Assembly (NCBI RefSeq): GCF_014145225.1
Contig: NZ_JABVCQ010000013.1
Span: 1-64,000 of the forward strand
DNA: 64,000 nt
Direction: 5' to 3'
Origin: Thiospirillum jenense
Lineage (GTDB): Bacteria > Pseudomonadota > Gammaproteobacteria > Chromatiales > Chromatiaceae
A model generated the notes under the pieces. The model saw only the letters and a program-made list of their open reading frames with translations, ran no database searches and was not told the origin of the DNA. Positions 1-6,456 of the stretch are shown piece after piece. A program made the translations under genes and the position numbers. Each line of letters starts with the position of its first letter. The stretch's first letter is position 1.

Positions 1-1
1 C

Positions 2-52
2 ATTGCCGCTGGGGAAAGCGGAGATAATGCCACCGGTACCTATACTGTATAG
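2..52 (+). CDS. C-terminal tail of a truncated gene, PPC-domain-like
   Basis: The window opens inside a reading frame that runs to a TAG at 50-52. Its last residues, AAGESGDNATGTYTV, resemble the final strands of bacterial pre-peptidase C-terminal (PPC) or calcium-binding beta domains, which end in a GTYTV-type strand. After the stop the same frame continues with VSQYGLA, a typical next strand, so the stop may be a disabling mutation. Only 16 codons are visible, so this is a weak call. Confidence 0.25.
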   Translation: MAAGESGDNATGTYTV

Positions 53-504
53 GTATCTCAATATGGCTTGGCAATGGCAGAATCTATGCACGAATCAGAA
101 TATGATTCAATCGAAATTGTTGCGACTAGCTCTGTTTTTGGAGAGTTTGATTACTACTATTAGCAAGGTTCCATGCTCGAATGATTTAGCCGCCTAGCTT
201 GGATTGCATACCATGCGCGGTGTGTTGAATAAAAACCAAATCTGAATGGCACGCAACCCAACATTTCCCTAGCGGCTCCGCTTAATTGTCGCGTTCACCT
301 CAAACGTACAGCCACTCCATAGAACCATACGCCACGCAAAATGCACGTTGACGCAAATCGGGTCGCGTCATACTCGCGCAATTCGATGCCGAGTCTGTCA
401 TTATCTACTAAGCATACCGACCAGCAATTGGACACTTTGCGGGGCTTGGCAATTCGATTAGCAGCGTAGATTGGGTTGCCCATTCTACAACGTCGTGCCC
501 GCGG

Positions 505-531
505 GCCGCTTAACCTGTTCGTTAGGCGTTA
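505..531 (+). other. attC-like half site (integron recombination site remnant?)
   Basis: GCCGCTTAACC followed by TTCGTTAGGC matches the layout of the 3' half of integron attC sites: a CGCTTAAC-type L box, a short spacer and a GTTRRRY core (GTTAGGC at 521-527). I could not find a convincing complementary 5' half, only an ACCCAAC sequence 260 bases upstream, and there is no integrase in the window. Resemblance only. Confidence 0.2.
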
Positions 532-580
532 TCCGGGGCAACACATCAGGAAAAACCAGTATGAAACGCAAGCCGCGTAG

Positions 581-639
581 GTTGAGTTGCCCGCGCACCG
601 CGTCCCGCCAATTCACCATGTCCAATCGGGCAACCCAAC
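581..639. repeat. Imperfect inverted repeat, GTTGAGTTGCCC / GGGCAACCCAAC
   Basis: The arms at 581-592 and 628-639 pair at 11 of 12 positions. A related GCAACCCAACATT sequence lies at 253-265 and GGGTTGCCCATT at 472-483, so the stretch 240-640 carries several copies of a GGGTTGCCC / GGGCAACCC sequence. Similar dispersed palindromes are common between genes in proteobacteria. No convincing gene overlaps this stretch; the small ORFs across 1-790 have no recognisable similarity. Confidence 0.45.
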
Positions 640-651
640 ATTCCCCGCCCG

Positions 652-687
652 CAATAAAAAAACCGCCCTGTTTGCCCGGCGGCGGTT
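652..687 (-). terminator. Possible rho-independent terminator
   Basis: AACCGCC (661-667) pairs with GGCGGTT (681-687). On the minus strand the stem is followed by a run of about seven T. No convincing minus-strand gene lies directly upstream, so it may be a relic of a lost gene. Confidence 0.35.
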
Positions 688-790
688 GGTTGATTCCAAT
701 TCCAATTCAAGCAACGGTTAATTGAATTGGGTTGGTGGGGAAATCGTAGCGGCGAATCCGCCTGACGGTTTCGCTTGCGTTCGACCCATC

Positions 791-827
791 TTACTCGCTA
801 TGGTAAGATTTCCTTACTTTGGAGTAA
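791..827 (+). promoter_or_regulatory. Nested inverted repeat, probable autoregulatory operator of the toxin-antitoxin pair
   Basis: Outer arms TTACTC (791-796) and GAGTAA (822-827) enclose inner arms GTAAG (803-807) and CTTAC (813-817), all centred near 809-810. The site ends 8 bases before the antitoxin ATG and overlaps its ribosome binding site (GGAG, 821-824). AbrB-type antitoxins and their toxin complexes normally bind such palindromes to repress their own operon; that role is inferred here. Confidence 0.5.
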
Positions 828-834
828 ATCTACA

Positions 835-1074
835 ATGCTTGCAAAGATGACAACGAAAAATCAACTCACTTTGCCCAAGAGCGTGACGACAGCGGTCGGC
901 GCCGGAGACTATTTTGATATACAAGTGCGCAATGGGCAGATTGTGCTGACCCCGGTGCGTATCCAACGGGCTGATGCGATCCGCGCAAAATTAGCAGAAT
1001 TCGGGTTAGATGAGCGGGATATCGACGATGCCGTGGCGTGGGCGCGGTCAGCCAAAGGGATGCCAAGCGAATGA
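835..1074 (+). CDS. AbrB/SpoVT-type antitoxin
   Basis: A 79-residue protein beginning MLAKMTTKNQLTLPKSV, the swapped-hairpin AbrB/MazE/SpoVT DNA-binding fold (the T-x-K-x-Q-L-T-L-P-K pattern). The AbrB fold takes roughly residues 5-45; the helical tail (about 46-79) probably binds and neutralises the toxin. I chose the ATG at 835, which has GGAG 10 bases upstream, over an earlier in-frame start at 775 that would place the operator inside the gene. The stop overlaps the next gene's start (ATGA), so the two are translationally coupled. This is the antitoxin of a VapBC-like type II module. Confidence 0.8.
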   Translation: MLAKMTTKNQLTLPKSVTTAVGAGDYFDIQVRNGQIVLTPVRIQRADAIRAKLAEFGLDERDIDDAVAWARSAKGMPSE

Positions 1075-1496
1075 ATCTGGCGGTTCCACGGGTGGTATTG
1101 GATACCAATCTGGTGTTATCTGCGTTGGTCTTTCACAGCGGTCGTCTCACACCACTGCGGACGTTCTGGCAAGAAGGAATGATGACGCCGTTGGTTTCTA
1201 AAACAACCACTGCCGAGTTGATTCGCGCCTTGGGCTATGCCAAGTTCAAGCTCGCGGCAACCGAACAAGAGGAATTGTTGGCGGATTACCTGCCCTACTG
1301 CTCGACAGTCGTGCTGCCCGACCCGCCGCCGCAGATGCCGGAATGCCGTGATCCAGCCGATGCCCCTTTCCTGCAACTGGCGCTTATTGGCAAAGCAGAT
1401 GCCTTGGTGACCGGTGACAAAGATTTACTGGTGTTGGCGGAGACATTTCCCTGCCCGATTTTGACGGCGGAAGCGTTTATGGCGAAGTTGATTTAG
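1071..1496 (+). CDS. PIN-domain toxin ribonuclease (VapC-like)
   Basis: A 141-residue PIN domain. Conserved acidic residues are visible in order: Asp in VVLDTN near the N terminus, Glu in TTAELIRAL, Asp in CRDPADAPFL and Asp in LVTGDKDLL. They form the metal site of PIN ribonucleases, which cut RNA. The sequence fits the family annotated as putative toxin component, PIN family (PIN_3). The ATG at 1071 overlaps the antitoxin stop by four bases; a longer frame from 1038 would lie inside the antitoxin gene and is less likely. Gene order, overlap and the upstream palindrome all support a type II toxin-antitoxin operon. The RNA target cannot be told from sequence. Confidence 0.85.
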   Translation: MNLAVPRVVLDTNLVLSALVFHSGRLTPLRTFWQEGMMTPLVSKTTTAELIRALGYAKFKLAATEQEELLADYLPYCSTVVLPDPPPQMPECRDPADAPFLQLALIGKADALVTGDKDLLVLAETFPCPILTAEAFMAKLI

Positions 1497-1552
1497 GGTT
1501 ACATTATTTGCCCCAAAAACAAAAACCCGCCCGCCATTCACTTGTTTTGATT

Positions 1553-1636
1553 AAATCCCCCACTCGCTGCGCTCGTGACCCCCTTTGTTAAAGGGGGGTT
1601 GATTTCCCCCTTTGCAAAAAGGGGGTAGGGGGATTT
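1553..1636. repeat. Dispersed palindromic repeat, intergenic copy
   Basis: The element is bounded by the 9-base inverted repeat AAATCCCCC (1553-1561) / GGGGGATTT (1628-1636) and contains two internal hairpins, CCCCCTTTGTTAAAGGGGG and CCCCCTTTGCAAAAAGGGGG. Related sequence occurs inside two coding genes at about 60126-60165 and 62938-62977. It behaves like a small mobile palindrome (MITE- or REP-like). Folded in RNA it could also act as a terminator for the toxin-antitoxin operon. Confidence 0.7.
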
Positions 1637-1687
1637 TCGGGTCACGCCTCGCGGCTGCCACCCAACCGACGCGATTGTGACTTGATT

Positions 1688-2326
1688 AGAGTTGTTTTAA
1701 CTAGCAAAATCAGCTAGTTAGCTAGGTTAAAATTCCACAATCCAGCACAAACACCGAGAATTTTGTCATACAAATCAAAGTTATGAATACGGAGCCGATC
1801 TGAAAGAATACGAAATCGCTTTAATCCAGCAATACTATGCTCAACAAAAATACGCTCTGAAGCAAACTGTTTATTGATAGTTTTTTGTTCACTTGTTAAT
1901 GGTTTATTTTTAGATTTTTTGTGTGGAATCGAAATGCTTTTACACCGATAATTATTAACAATTCCGGTGTATCCTGAATCAACTCTAATTGTACAATTTT
2001 CAAACCAGGGTAGCTCTGGTGGAAATTCTTGTTTTAATAGATGAAAGTCGTGTCTTCTACCGCCATAAGGACGACTTAAATATTTAATAAATCTATTTTT
2101 AGTCGAAATCAGCATAGTTTTTAATGCATGAGCTTTTTTACCCGAGTAGGTTTCTTTTGCTGTTGGTCATCGCTGGGACGTTGTATGCGCTGTTCAGTAG
2201 CATCAAAAATTAAGTCTTTTGCCGATCTTGCTTTAGGTCTGATGTTGTAATTTTCATTTATTTTTCTCGTGGTATTTGGAGAAATTTTATTGCACTATCA
2301 TTCATTCTTTACGTTAGAACAACTCT
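1688..2326 (-). mobile_element. Internally deleted IS5-family insertion sequence
   Basis: Terminal inverted repeats AGAGTTGTTTTAAC (1688-1701) and GTTAGAACAACTCT (2313-2326) match at 13 of 14 positions, and an ATT triplet flanks each end (1685-1687, 2327-2329), consistent with a short target duplication. At 639 bp it is shorter than complete elements of this type. The missing part corresponds to the N-terminal half of the transposase. It sits inside the remnant of a helicase gene and has truncated that reading frame. Confidence 0.8.
1714..2305 (-). pseudogene. Degraded IS5-family DDE transposase
   Basis: The open part (133 residues from 2115) contains YGGRRHDFHLLK, VDSGYTGI and VEHSIAGLKRFRIL, the second and third blocks of the DDE_Tnp_4 type of IS5 transposase. 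The preceding part, DLIFDATEQRIQRP, is in another frame and joins it through a one-base slip in the A-rich stretch near 2154-2158, after which ETYSGKKAHALKTM continues in the open frame. Before that only a short start (ATG at 2305) remains and the usual N-terminal helix-turn-helix region is missing. With both a deletion and a frameshift it cannot encode an active enzyme. Confidence 0.8.
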
Positions 2327-2863
2327 ATTAGAAATATGAACCGCCATCATTGGATCAAATAGAAATGCCAAACTAATCCGTTTGGCTTCGCAGGCTAATT
2401 GAAAAATTGCTGCATCACCATTAAAAGCAATGCACTCTTCAACGGCATGAATTGCAGCGGCGGTTGTTTGATCGAGCAGACAGTCTTTTATGCTGCCGTC
2501 AGCAATGCGATAGATCAGCTGGAGTGCCGCCTGTCCAATCAGGATCGCCGCCATTACCCGAACAGTTTGGCTAGGCACAATGCCGCTGAGAGTCTGACCC
2601 TGACAGATCGTGTCTAAGCGCATTGCTTCAATGCCCAGTTGAAAGCGGTGCGCATCACCGTCAAAAGGGCGCTTGTCTGGCGTAACTGTTATTTGCTTGA
2701 TCTGCTCACGAGTGACAAACAAATCGTGGAATTGACCAGTCTCTAATCCCTTGCCTTGGATTTGGATTGATGCGCCAATGTCAGTGACCACGACGACCTG
2801 AATTGACTCAGGAATGATCGGGCCACGAATGATGGCGCCGGGCTTGAGGCTGTTTATATCCAT
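2309..2863 (-). pseudogene. N-terminal remnant of a SNF2-type helicase
   Basis: The 184-residue frame starts MDINSLKPGAIIRGPIIPES and contains FDGDAHRFQLGIEAMRL and AFLFDPMMAVHISN. From memory of the family, these are the conserved N-terminal lead-in of large SNF2/HepA-like helicases found in defence and restriction islands, where such a lead-in is followed directly by the Q motif and Walker A motif. Here the frame enters the IS5 element at 2326 and stops, so the whole ATPase core is absent. The gene lies 17 bases downstream of a ribbon-helix-helix gene on the same strand. No part of the missing core appears beyond the IS. Confidence 0.65.
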
Positions 2864-2880
2864 GAACGTAACCGAGTCGG

Positions 2881-3054
2881 CTATTTGGTGACTCTAGCCC
2901 GCATGGCTCGCGGTGCTTGACTTTGCAACCACTCCGCAATCATCACTTCCAACATATTGGCCATGCTGCGCCGCTCGCGCAGGGCAATTTGCCGTAACGC
3001 ATCCTTGAGTTCCGGTGTCAGCCTAACCGTCAGACTCTGGGTTTTCTGTGCCAT
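2881..3054 (-). CDS. Ribbon-helix-helix (CopG/Arc-like) DNA-binding protein
   Basis: A 57-residue protein, start MAQKTQSLTVRLTPELKDAL, with the short beta strand (SLTVRLTP) and two helices of the ribbon-helix-helix fold, seen in CopG/Arc-type antitoxins and regulators. A longer frame exists upstream, but the ATG at 3054 begins exactly at the fold and has an AAAGGG ribosome site. The upstream palindrome at 3085-3098 suits autoregulation. No toxin gene adjoins it; it leads into the helicase remnant, so it may be the surviving regulator of a decayed operon. Confidence 0.7.
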   Translation of the reverse strand: MAQKTQSLTVRLTPELKDALRQIALRERRSMANMLEVMIAEWLQSQAPRAMRARVTK

Positions 3055-3084
3055 TGAACATGCCCTTTGATTGTCTTGCAATTT

Positions 3085-3098
3085 GCTACAATAGTAGC
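3085..3098. promoter_or_regulatory. Small palindrome GCTAC-aata-GTAGC, probable operator
   Basis: A perfect 5-base inverted repeat with a 4-base centre lies in the 114-base gap between the divergent ribbon-helix-helix and FinO-domain genes. On the minus strand it overlaps a TACTAT sequence that could serve as a -10 box. Binding by the adjacent ribbon-helix-helix protein is an inference. Confidence 0.4.
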
Positions 3099-3168
3099 AG
3101 GATTTCCTACAACCAACTGACCAATATCTTGGGTTAATTGCAACGCAACCCCCCCTATATCTTGTGCC

Positions 3169-3900
3169 ATGACTAGCGTACTCACCCAACCCCCCGCTGC
3201 GGTGTTAAAGCAATTCCCAGCGTGTTTTGATCTTTCCAACCCTCGCCCACTCAAGGTCGGGATTCGGAAAGATGTCATGCAGCTATTGCGTCCTGTGGCT
3301 GAAGCTGAGGCTGAACAACACGGCCTGTCAGGCAAGGAGGCGCAAATGCAAATGGAGCGGCTTGTGAAATTAGCACTCAGTCACTACTGCACCCGCCCAC
3401 ACTATCTGCGGGCATTAGTGGCCGGGGCGGAACGAATTGATTTAACCGGGCAGGTGGTGGCGTTGGTGACTGCCGAAGCGGCGGCGCTTGCGCAAGCGCA
3501 ATTGTTGCAATCCACCAATCAGCAACAGGACAAGCCCCAGCCAGCGCCATCCCGCCCAAGTGCGGCAGCGGCGCAAGCCGTGCTACCGGATAATGCACCT
3601 TTGACAGCGGAGAACATCGTGACTGGACGGCTCGAACTGACAATTAAGTTTTCGGCATTACCGCAAGCCATGCCAGTGAAGGCCGGCATGAAAATTGGTG
3701 TGCAGACGGACAGTGCGCTGGTGGTGATGACGCTGCCCAATAAGGCGTGGCAGAAACTAGCGAAGGCGCAAGCCGAGTGGCCGTCGTGGGTGGCGGCGGT
3801 CACTGGGAAATTGGGTGCTCAGGTCATGTCACCCGATGGGGCGATTGTGATGCTGGAGAGTCCTGCGGTGCAGGTGTTTGAGAAGAAGGGGAAAGTGTAG
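3169..3900 (+). CDS. ProQ/FinO-domain RNA-binding protein
   Basis: A 243-residue protein. Residues about 15-95 carry the ProQ/FinO fold: FDLSNPRPLKVGIRKDVM, then a helical part ending HYCTRPHYLRALVAGAERID, the family's Y-L-x-A-L signature. These proteins bind structured RNA ends and pair or protect small RNAs (FinO, ProQ, RocC). After an Ala/Gln-rich linker (about 110-145) comes a second conserved-looking block (LELTIKFSALP ... WPSWVAAVTGKLG) that I recall only in some FinO relatives and whose role is unknown to me. It is transcribed divergently from the ribbon-helix-helix gene. Length fits plasmid- or island-borne FinO relatives better than a core ProQ. Confidence 0.8.
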   Translation: MTSVLTQPPAAVLKQFPACFDLSNPRPLKVGIRKDVMQLLRPVAEAEAEQHGLSGKEAQMQMERLVKLALSHYCTRPHYLRALVAGAERIDLTGQVVALVTAEAAALAQAQLLQSTNQQQDKPQPAPSRPSAAAAQAVLPDNAPLTAENIVTGRLELTIKFSALPQAMPVKAGMKIGVQTDSALVVMTLPNKAWQKLAKAQAEWPSWVAAVTGKLGAQVMSPDGAIVMLESPAVQVFEKKGKV

Positions 3901-3929
3901 TTCTAACTTTAGTCAATAGGAAAAAAGCA

Positions 3930-4703
3930 ATGTTTTACGGATTTAATTTAACAGAATTTAACTGCTGTGGAAATCACAACAGATCGCAGTTTGATATACA
4001 AAAATCAGGTATCAAAAAACAGTTAGTTGACTTGTTTTCAAGTAACTCGGCTATTGACGCTGAAGAAGTCGCTAACGTAATTTTTCCTACACAAGATTGT
4101 GATGCATTTCTATCGCATTCTAGTAGAGATATCAAGTTGGCGCTTGAAATTAAAGCTAGGTTAGAGAGCATTAACTTAAAAGTGTTTATTGATTCGCTTG
4201 TTTGGGATTCAGTCTACGAACTATTAGAAGCGATTGATAATAAACATTGCCTAAATCAAGACCAACAAACTTATGACTACAAAAAGTGTCAGGCATCTGC
4301 ATCACATATTTACATGATCCTTAATTCTGCACTGCATCAGATGATTGATAAGTCAGAGGCTTTTATGTTTGTCAATACTGATAAATCTCTTGTGAAAGAT
4401 TCAACGTACAGCGTCATTAATGACAAGGACAAAACCTACTCAGCTTGGATTCACTCAGAACTGCATTTCAGTAAATTGGTTGAAAGAAATAGACCACTTA
4501 GAATGCAGGTCGAACAGGGAATAGCTATAGAATCAATACAGCGTGCGCTATTAGCAAAGGCTCTACAAGTAAAACACCCTGCACCACTTGAACACCTCAT
4601 TCCACTTAATGAAAGCAGGTTTAATGGCTGGGTTGAATCAGCCAGAAGAAATCCGCAGGCATGTCCGCTTGACCTGCTCTATGACCATTTTCAACCACGC
4701 TAA
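3930..4703 (+). CDS. TIR-domain protein, putative defence effector
   Basis: A 257-residue protein. Residues about 57-100 read CDAFLSHSSRDIKLALEIKARL ... KVFIDSLVWDSV, the opening beta strand, first helix and second strand of a TIR domain. A later segment, TYSAWIHSELHF, fits the helix that usually supplies a conserved Glu near the NADase pocket. Bacterial TIR proteins mostly degrade NAD or make cyclic ADP-ribose signals during phage defence. The C-terminal 60 residues are not recognisable. The next gene starts 16 bases downstream on the same strand, so the two form an operon. Composition is AT-rich compared with the core genes, which suggests acquisition. NADase activity is inferred, not visible. 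Confidence 0.75.
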   Translation: MFYGFNLTEFNCCGNHNRSQFDIQKSGIKKQLVDLFSSNSAIDAEEVANVIFPTQDCDAFLSHSSRDIKLALEIKARLESINLKVFIDSLVWDSVYELLEAIDNKHCLNQDQQTYDYKKCQASASHIYMILNSALHQMIDKSEAFMFVNTDKSLVKDSTYSVINDKDKTYSAWIHSELHFSKLVERNRPLRMQVEQGIAIESIQRALLAKALQVKHPAPLEHLIPLNESRFNGWVESARRNPQACPLDLLYDHFQPR

Positions 4704-4719
4704 TCGGTACTAAAAACCC

Positions 4720-5109
4720 ATGAGCAACAAAATTAAACATCTCGAGTTTATCCAAAACGTCATTACTCGTATGGGACAAAACTCTTTTCTAATTAAAGGA
4801 TGGTGTATTACGTTGCTCATTGGTTTGCTGGCGTTACACGCTCACAAACCACATTTAAATCTGTTTTGGTCTATGCTTATCTTGTTGCCGACCTTCTGGG
4901 AACTAGATGGGTTTTTCCTGATGACTGAAAGGCGTTATCGGGCACTCTATGATAGAGTGCGCATCTTGGATGAAGTCGCAATTGACTTTAGTATGAAAAT
5001 CAATGTTAAAGATTGTAGCTGGCATGATGCTGTTTTTTCACAGACACTCAAGCTGTTTTACTTACCATTGATTATCATAGTCGTACTGCTTTTTATGGTT
5101 AAAACATGA
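4720..5109 (+). CDS. Small membrane protein with two transmembrane segments, TIR partner
   Basis: A 129-residue protein. Hydrophobic helices are visible near residues 26-60 (a paired stretch from GWCITLLIGLLAL to LFWSMLILLPTFW) and at 109-127 (YLPLIIIVVLLFMV). An amphipathic start (EFIQNVITRMGQNSFLIKGW) and a charged middle (TERRYRALYDRVR) face the aqueous side. I recall short proteins with the same N-R-M-x-x-N-S-F-x-x-K-G-W start near defence genes but know no assigned function. It probably works with the preceding TIR protein as membrane anchor or effector; this is inferred from the 16-base spacing only. Confidence 0.65.
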   Translation: MSNKIKHLEFIQNVITRMGQNSFLIKGWCITLLIGLLALHAHKPHLNLFWSMLILLPTFWELDGFFLMTERRYRALYDRVRILDEVAIDFSMKINVKDCSWHDAVFSQTLKLFYLPLIIIVVLLFMVKT

Positions 5110-5122
5110 CAACTAAACCGTT

Positions 5123-5581
5123 TTATTTTCCGGCAATTTTTGCAGCCTTTTCTATCCAGAATCCCATATTGTTGTACCCGTCGTCATCAATCCAATCGTA
5201 AATTGGATAGTTAATTGCACCAAATGGATTTTTACCCTTTGTTGTGGTATTACCATCTTTATCTTTTATCTTATGTACATAAATTCCGAGCACACCGTTC
5301 CCCCTTCTGTGGCTACTTTTGATCTCGTATTCAATCCACCTTTTCCCCGCAGTATCAGCTCCGATTAATACAACAGTGACAGATGTTCCCTGAAGTTGCT
5401 TATCAATCCATGCTTGAATTGCAGAATCAGTCTTTCTTTTTACCTCTTCCCATTCTGCTGAATCAAAAAATCCAGAAGCCCCTCTATCTTTTGTAACCCA
5501 GCTATTACGAACAATGCCCGCTCGCCAGTTGTCTCTTTTGTATCTGAAACTGAAAAGGTTTGCCGTGCCATAAACATTCAC
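5123..5581 (-). CDS. ThsB-like TIR (DUF1863) protein with a likely 5' frameshift
   Basis: The protein matches the ThsB/DUF1863 class of TIR-like domains: FSFRYKRDNWRAGIVRNSW, GTSVTVVLIGADTAGKRW, YEIKSSHRRGNGVLGIY and a KGKNPFG loop. In Thoeris, ThsB makes a cyclic ADP-ribose isomer that activates ThsA. No ThsA lies nearby. The open frame begins with a GTG at 5581 and gives MNVYGTANLFSF. A better start is the ATG at 5571, preceded by AGGTGA at a spacing of seven; it reads MARQTF, the family's usual opening, but then goes out of frame at the four-T run (5553-5556). One more T would restore MARQTFFSFRYKRDNW. So there is either a recent single-base deletion or a sequencing error. Transcribed towards the TIR pair. 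Confidence 0.75.
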   Translation of the reverse strand: MNVYGTANLFSFRYKRDNWRAGIVRNSWVTKDRGASGFFDSAEWEEVKRKTDSAIQAWIDKQLQGTSVTVVLIGADTAGKRWIEYEIKSSHRRGNGVLGIYVHKIKDKDGNTTTKGKNPFGAINYPIYDWIDDDGYNNMGFWIEKAAKIAGK

Positions 5582-5604
5582 CTATTTTTTTGAATCTTTA
5601 ATAA

Positions 5605-6441
5605 TCAATACAGACACAAACTCTCACACGGCACCCCGTCACCATCCCGATCTAATCGGCTGAGTCCGCACTCGGTCAAATAGTGCCGCGCTTCGGCACA
5701 ATCGCTCATCTGCTTACAAGTGGTTTTATCACCACAGCCCGCACTGAATTGAACCGGTGATGCACCCTGACTCGGGATTGGCACGGACTCCACCACTGCC
5801 TCAACTGACCGCGCCAGCGGCGTCACACCCGGCAGGAATTCGATCCCGACTCGCTTGACCAGTTCGGCATAGCTGATCGGCTTACTCATCCGCGCATCAT
5901 CTGTGTTCTCGACCCAGAACGCCCACGCTTGGTTTTTATCAGCGTCATACACCAATTTGTAAACATGGCTGGGTACCCAAACTTGACTTGCACCAATGAT
6001 TGAGACGGGTTGGTTAACCACAGCGCCCGTGAACACAAACACATCGCCACTGGCGCGCATGACATATTTACGGGTAGCCGCCTCCACTGACTTTGCCCAA
6101 ATGCCCCGGTTCAGGTCGGGCGCTTGCGGGATCATGTTGGCCAGTGAGAACGACTGCGCCATTGCATTGGGATTCGGCATGTCGGCCGCCGGTGCCATGT
6201 GGCCGCGATCAAAGCCCGACCCCTTGTAATCACTCAATAGCGCCCGATCCAGACTCGGCAAGCGAGCTTCTTCGTAGAACTTATCTGTGCGTTGTTCATC
6301 TTGGGCATCTTGCAAGCGAGCGCGGTTTAGACGCTCGACCACATAGACTGGGGTTTTTGTTTCTCCCGAGTGCAACACCGCAAAGCTGTCAAAGCAGATG
6401 TCGCGCACTTGCCCGGCGCTGGACTGAATTGAATCAAGCAA
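5605..6441 (-). CDS. DNA/RNA non-specific endonuclease with C-terminal Excalibur domain, signal peptide missing
   Basis: A 278-residue protein. DRGHMAPAADMPNP followed by FSLANMIPQAPDLNRG is the beta-beta-alpha-metal active site of the NucA/Serratia endonuclease family (catalytic His in DRGH, metal Asn in the second block). The last 40 residues, with CGLSRLDRDGDGVPCE, form an Excalibur calcium-binding motif. Family members are normally exported, but this frame has no signal peptide: it opens with a TTG codon and the domain starts within 15 residues. It lies in the same frame as mltG and is separated from it by that gene's stop and five codons. It may be N-terminally truncated, or expressed by coupling or readthrough from mltG. 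Confidence 0.75.
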   Translation of the reverse strand: MLDSIQSSAGQVRDICFDSFAVLHSGETKTPVYVVERLNRARLQDAQDEQRTDKFYEEARLPSLDRALLSDYKGSGFDRGHMAPAADMPNPNAMAQSFSLANMIPQAPDLNRGIWAKSVEAATRKYVMRASGDVFVFTGAVVNQPVSIIGASQVWVPSHVYKLVYDADKNQAWAFWVENTDDARMSKPISYAELVKRVGIEFLPGVTPLARSVEAVVESVPIPSQGASPVQFSAGCGDKTTCKQMSDCAEARHYLTECGLSRLDRDGDGVPCESLCLY

Positions 6442-6456
6442 ATATAAACCACTCGC

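Noticed and set aside
295-483. Small minus-strand gene (62 codons)
   Set aside because: No recognisable domain, no ribosome site and it overlaps repeat sequence.
1714-2305. Programmed frameshift in the IS5 transposase
   Set aside because: An A-rich slip site is present at about 2154, but the 5' half of the gene is deleted, so there is no functional product to frameshift into.
1685-2863. DISARM or similar helicase defence operon
   Set aside because: Only the lead-in of a SNF2 helicase remains; no DrmA, DrmB or methylase genes adjoin it.
3930-5581. Complete Thoeris system
   Set aside because: ThsB-like and TIR genes are present, but no ThsA (NADase with SLOG or TM part) is seen within the window, and the two TIR proteins are convergent.
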